From Flavobacteriaceae bacterium (GTDB taxonomy: Bacteria > Bacteroidota > Bacteroidia > Flavobacteriales > Flavobacteriaceae), in NCBI GenBank assembly GCA_002693605.1, contig NZQO01000120.1:1-16064 (forward strand): a stretch of 16,064 nucleotides of DNA, read 5' to 3'. Under the pieces are notes generated by a model. It was not told the origin of the DNA and did no database searches. It saw only the letters and a program-made list of their open reading frames with translations. Shown here one piece after another: positions 13,993-16,064 of the stretch; the stretch's first letter is position 1, and each line of letters opens with the position of its first letter. A program made the translations under genes and the position numbers.

Positions 13993-14433
13993 ATGAAACA
14001 GATCTTCGCCCTTCTCTCCGGCCTCCTCTTCGGCCTCGGCCTGATCGTGTCGGGCATGGCCGATCCGGCCAAGGTCCTCAACTTTCTCGACCTCTTCGGA
14101 AACTGGGATCCGAGCCTCGCCTTCGTGATGGGCGGTGCCATCGCGGTGACCGCCCCGGGATTTGCCCTGCTCTTCGCAAACCGGCAAACCCCCTATTTCG
14201 ATCAGAAATTCCGCCTGCCCACCCGCAGTGATCTCGAACCGAAACTGATCACCGGCGCGGCGCTCTTCGGCATTGGCTGGGGGCTCGGGGGCTTTTGCCC
14301 CGGACCGGCGCTGACCGCCCTGCCCCTCGCGGCCAGCGGCACGCTGATCTTCGTGCCCGCCATGCTCATCGGCATGTGGGCCGCCCGCCATACACCCGAC
14401 CTGACCCCGACCGCGAAAGAAGGAGCCACCTGA
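13993..14433 (+). CDS. YeeE/YedE-type membrane protein (DUF6691-like), second half
   Basis: 146 residues, starting one base after the previous stop (TGAGATG), so the two are translationally coupled. It has about four hydrophobic helices. The second-half signature GIGWGLGGFCPGPALTAL is at about 93-110 with C102. The opening (LLFGLGLIVSGMADPAKVLNFLDLFGNWDPSL) is typical of the partner protein in two-gene YeeE systems. Together with the preceding protein it would form one full transporter. Its stop overlaps the next start by one base (TGATG). Confidence 0.92.
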   Translation: MKQIFALLSGLLFGLGLIVSGMADPAKVLNFLDLFGNWDPSLAFVMGGAIAVTAPGFALLFANRQTPYFDQKFRLPTRSDLEPKLITGAALFGIGWGLGGFCPGPALTALPLAASGTLIFVPAMLIGMWAARHTPDLTPTAKEGAT

Positions 14434-15350
14434 TGAGCGACCCTCTGAACAGCCCCGTCGTGCGCCATTCCCCGTCCAGCGGCCCGAACAGCCCCGATGT
14501 CTGGGGCATCTACGAGCCTGACACCGGCTCGATCCAATACATCTGCGCCGATCCGATCACCAAGAAGGCCGCGCTGATCGACGTGGTGTGGAATTTCGAC
14601 CCGAAAAACTATCGCTTCTCGCAGGAGAGCATGGATCAGGTGCTGGACCTTGTGGCCGAGAACGGCCTCACCGTGGACTGGGTGCTCGACACGCATCCCC
14701 ATGCGGATCACGTCATGGCCTCCGCCCATCTCAAGGCGCGCACCGGGGCGCCCAACGCCATCGGCGCGCTGGTGCCCGAGATCGCCAAGATCTGGGCCGA
14801 TCTCTACAACCTGCCAGAGGCCTTTGACCCGGATCGCGATTTTGACCGCCTGTTCCAAGAAGGCGAGAGCTTCAAGATCGGCGATCTGGACGTCAAGATC
14901 ATGCTCTCGCCCGGCCATACCCTGGGGTCGATCACCTATGTCTGCGGCGACGCCGCCTTTGTCCATGACACCTTGATGCAGCCCGATGCGGGCACCTCGC
15001 GGTCGGATTTCCCCGGCGGCAAGACGCATGAGCTCTGGGACTCGATCCAAGACATCCTCGCCCTGCCCGGCCACACCCGGCTTTTCATCGGCCATGACTA
15101 CGGCACGGACAACCGCAAAGAGCCGATGTGGGAGGCCACGGTCGACACCCACAAGGCGCAGAACATCCACGTCAAGGACGGCACCAAGCGCGAAGACTTC
15201 ATCGAACGCCGCCAAAAGCGCGACGCGACGCTGGCCTTGCCGAACCGCATTCTCGCGGCCTTGCAGATCAACCTGCGCGGCGGACGCCTGCCCCCGGCCG
15301 AAGAGGACGGGAACCACTATCTCAAGCTGCCCGTAAACCGCTTCGACTAA
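14433..15350 (+). CDS. blh: Persulfide dioxygenase-like metallo-beta-lactamase-fold protein (Blh type)
   Basis: 305 residues from the ATG at 14433, with AAGGAG eight bases upstream; a longer open frame overlaps the previous gene and is not used. The metal site is complete: THPHADH (H88, H90, D92, H93), GHTLGS (H162), VHDTL (D179) and FIGHDYG (H221). In the ETHE1/persulfide dioxygenase group, a mononuclear iron uses the first His, the second-site His and the Asp to oxidise glutathione persulfide to sulfite. The C-terminal EDGNHYLKLPVN ending and the 305-residue length fit the Blh branch found in bigR operons. No rhodanese domain is attached. It is cytoplasmic with no signal peptide. Glyoxalase II and true beta-lactamase are unlikely given the operon. 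The symbol is assigned by operon type and family resemblance. Confidence 0.85.
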   Translation: MSDPLNSPVVRHSPSSGPNSPDVWGIYEPDTGSIQYICADPITKKAALIDVVWNFDPKNYRFSQESMDQVLDLVAENGLTVDWVLDTHPHADHVMASAHLKARTGAPNAIGALVPEIAKIWADLYNLPEAFDPDRDFDRLFQEGESFKIGDLDVKIMLSPGHTLGSITYVCGDAAFVHDTLMQPDAGTSRSDFPGGKTHELWDSIQDILALPGHTRLFIGHDYGTDNRKEPMWEATVDTHKAQNIHVKDGTKREDFIERRQKRDATLALPNRILAALQINLRGGRLPPAEEDGNHYLKLPVNRFD

Positions 15351-15357
15351 GCCAGAG

Positions 15358-16064
15358 ATGACCCTCCCTCCGCTCGCGCGATATCTGCCGATCCTCGACT
15401 GGGGACGGCGCTATGACCGGGGCAAGTTCACCGGCGACATGGTGGCGGCCGTGATCGTCACCATCATGCTGATCCCGCAATCGCTGGCCTATGCGCTGCT
15501 GGCCGGGATGCCTGCCGAGGCGGGGATCTATGCCTCCATCGCCCCCATCGTGCTCCACGCGATCTTCGGCACCAGCCGGGCGCTGGCGGTGGGGCCGGTC
15601 GCGGTGGTCTCGCTGATGACGGCGGCGGCCTTGGGCAATATCGCGGCCAGCGGCACCGCGGGCTATGTCACGGCGGCGCTTACACTGGCTTTTCTCTCGG
15701 GGGCGATCCTGCTGGCGCTCGGGCTGCTTCGGCTGGGGTTCTTGGCGAATTTCCTGTCGCACCCGGTCATCGCGGGCTTCATCACCGCGTCGGGCATCCT
15801 CATCGCGGCGAGCCAGCTGCGCCATATTCTGGGGATCGAGGCCGAGGGCCACACGCTGGTCACGATCCTCGCCAGCCTCTGGGCGCATCTGGGCGAGGTC
15901 AACCTGATCACCCTGCTGCTCGGCGTCACGGCCACGGCATTTCTGTTCTGGATCCGCCGCGGGCTCAAGCCCCTGCTGCGCCGCGCCGGGCTGTATCTGG
16001 CGGCGCTCATGATCCTGCTCTGGTCCGCCTCGCCCTTCGTGTGGCAGTTCGCGACCTCGTTCCA
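15358..16064 (+). CDS. SulP-family anion transporter, N-terminal part
   Basis: Partial: starts at 15358, seven bases after the previous stop, and runs 235 codons to the window end. The opening LARYLPILDWGRRYDRGKFTGD and the following VIVTIMLIPQSLAYALLAGM are the SLC26/SulP signature. HPVIAGFITASGILIAASQ, at about 140, is the second conserved block. Several membrane helices are visible; the C-terminal STAS domain would lie beyond the window. SulP proteins carry sulfate, bicarbonate or other anions. Downstream of a persulfide dioxygenase, transport of sulfite or sulfate is the natural inference. Confidence 0.93.
   Translation, partial: MTLPPLARYLPILDWGRRYDRGKFTGDMVAAVIVTIMLIPQSLAYALLAGMPAEAGIYASIAPIVLHAIFGTSRALAVGPVAVVSLMTAAALGNIAASGTAGYVTAALTLAFLSGAILLALGLLRLGFLANFLSHPVIAGFITASGILIAASQLRHILGIEAEGHTLVTILASLWAHLGEVNLITLLLGVTATAFLFWIRRGLKPLLRRAGLYLAALMILLWSASPFVWQFATSF

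Noticed and set aside
14202..15317. Open frame of 371 codons on the minus strand opposite the Blh gene
   Set aside because: It is antisense to a gene with a full metal-binding site and good ribosome site; its own translation shows no domain.
14433..15350. Glyoxalase II or antibiotic beta-lactamase
   Set aside because: The fold motif is shared, but the operon (YeeE-type pair, SulP, SqrR-like operator) and absence of a signal peptide favour a persulfide dioxygenase-like role.

Overview
The window reads as chromosomal DNA of a GC-rich alphaproteobacterium, most likely of the Rhodobacterales (Roseobacter/Rhodobacter group). This rests on the strong G/C third-position bias, the dense mix of short operons, the protein styles, and a motif matching the SqrR/BigR-type sulfide operator. 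The species cannot be named from the sequence. I see no rRNA, tRNA or CRISPR array, and no gene-free stretch exceeds 300 bases.

Layout. (1) 1-1116: the 5' end of an RND-type efflux adaptor gene on the minus strand, divergent from a TetR-family regulator; the 78-base gap holds two inverted repeats. (2) 1173-5153, minus strand: a secreted cytochrome c fused to a Vgb-like beta-propeller, an MFS exporter with a histidine-rich C-terminal tail, and an orphan GAF histidine kinase. (3) 5304-6405: an IS30-family insertion sequence with imperfect terminal inverted repeats, lying upstream of the kinase. (4) 6521-9544: an SDR dehydrogenase, a convergent LysR regulator, and, divergent from the LysR gene, a small P-loop sulfotransferase-like protein followed by an NTF2/SnoaL-like protein. 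The LysR/sulfotransferase gap is AT-rich and carries five helically phased CATAT motifs plus nested CCTAT/ATAGG palindromes. (5) 9629-13302: a one-component HTH-TolB-like-TPR protein on the minus strand, divergent from a secreted His-rich protein of unknown function, followed by an FAD-dependent oxidoreductase; the gap between the divergent genes is full of short repeats. (6) 13483-16064: a tightly packed plus-strand sulfur operon of two half-size YeeE/YedE-type membrane proteins, a persulfide-dioxygenase-like metallo-beta-lactamase-fold protein (Blh type), and a SulP anion transporter cut by the window end. It is preceded by a perfect inverted repeat that fits ATTC-N8-GAAT.

How the genes work together. 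Region 6 is the clearest functional unit. The YeeE-type pair would move a reduced sulfur species, the metallo-beta-lactamase-fold enzyme would oxidise persulfide to sulfite, and the SulP protein would move the resulting sulfite or sulfate. A persulfide-sensing ArsR-family repressor (SqrR/BigR), not encoded here, would control the unit. Region 1 is a self-contained, ligand-controlled efflux locus. Regions 4 and 5 look like small regulator-plus-target modules with unknown substrates, and their regulatory gaps are the least explained parts of the window.
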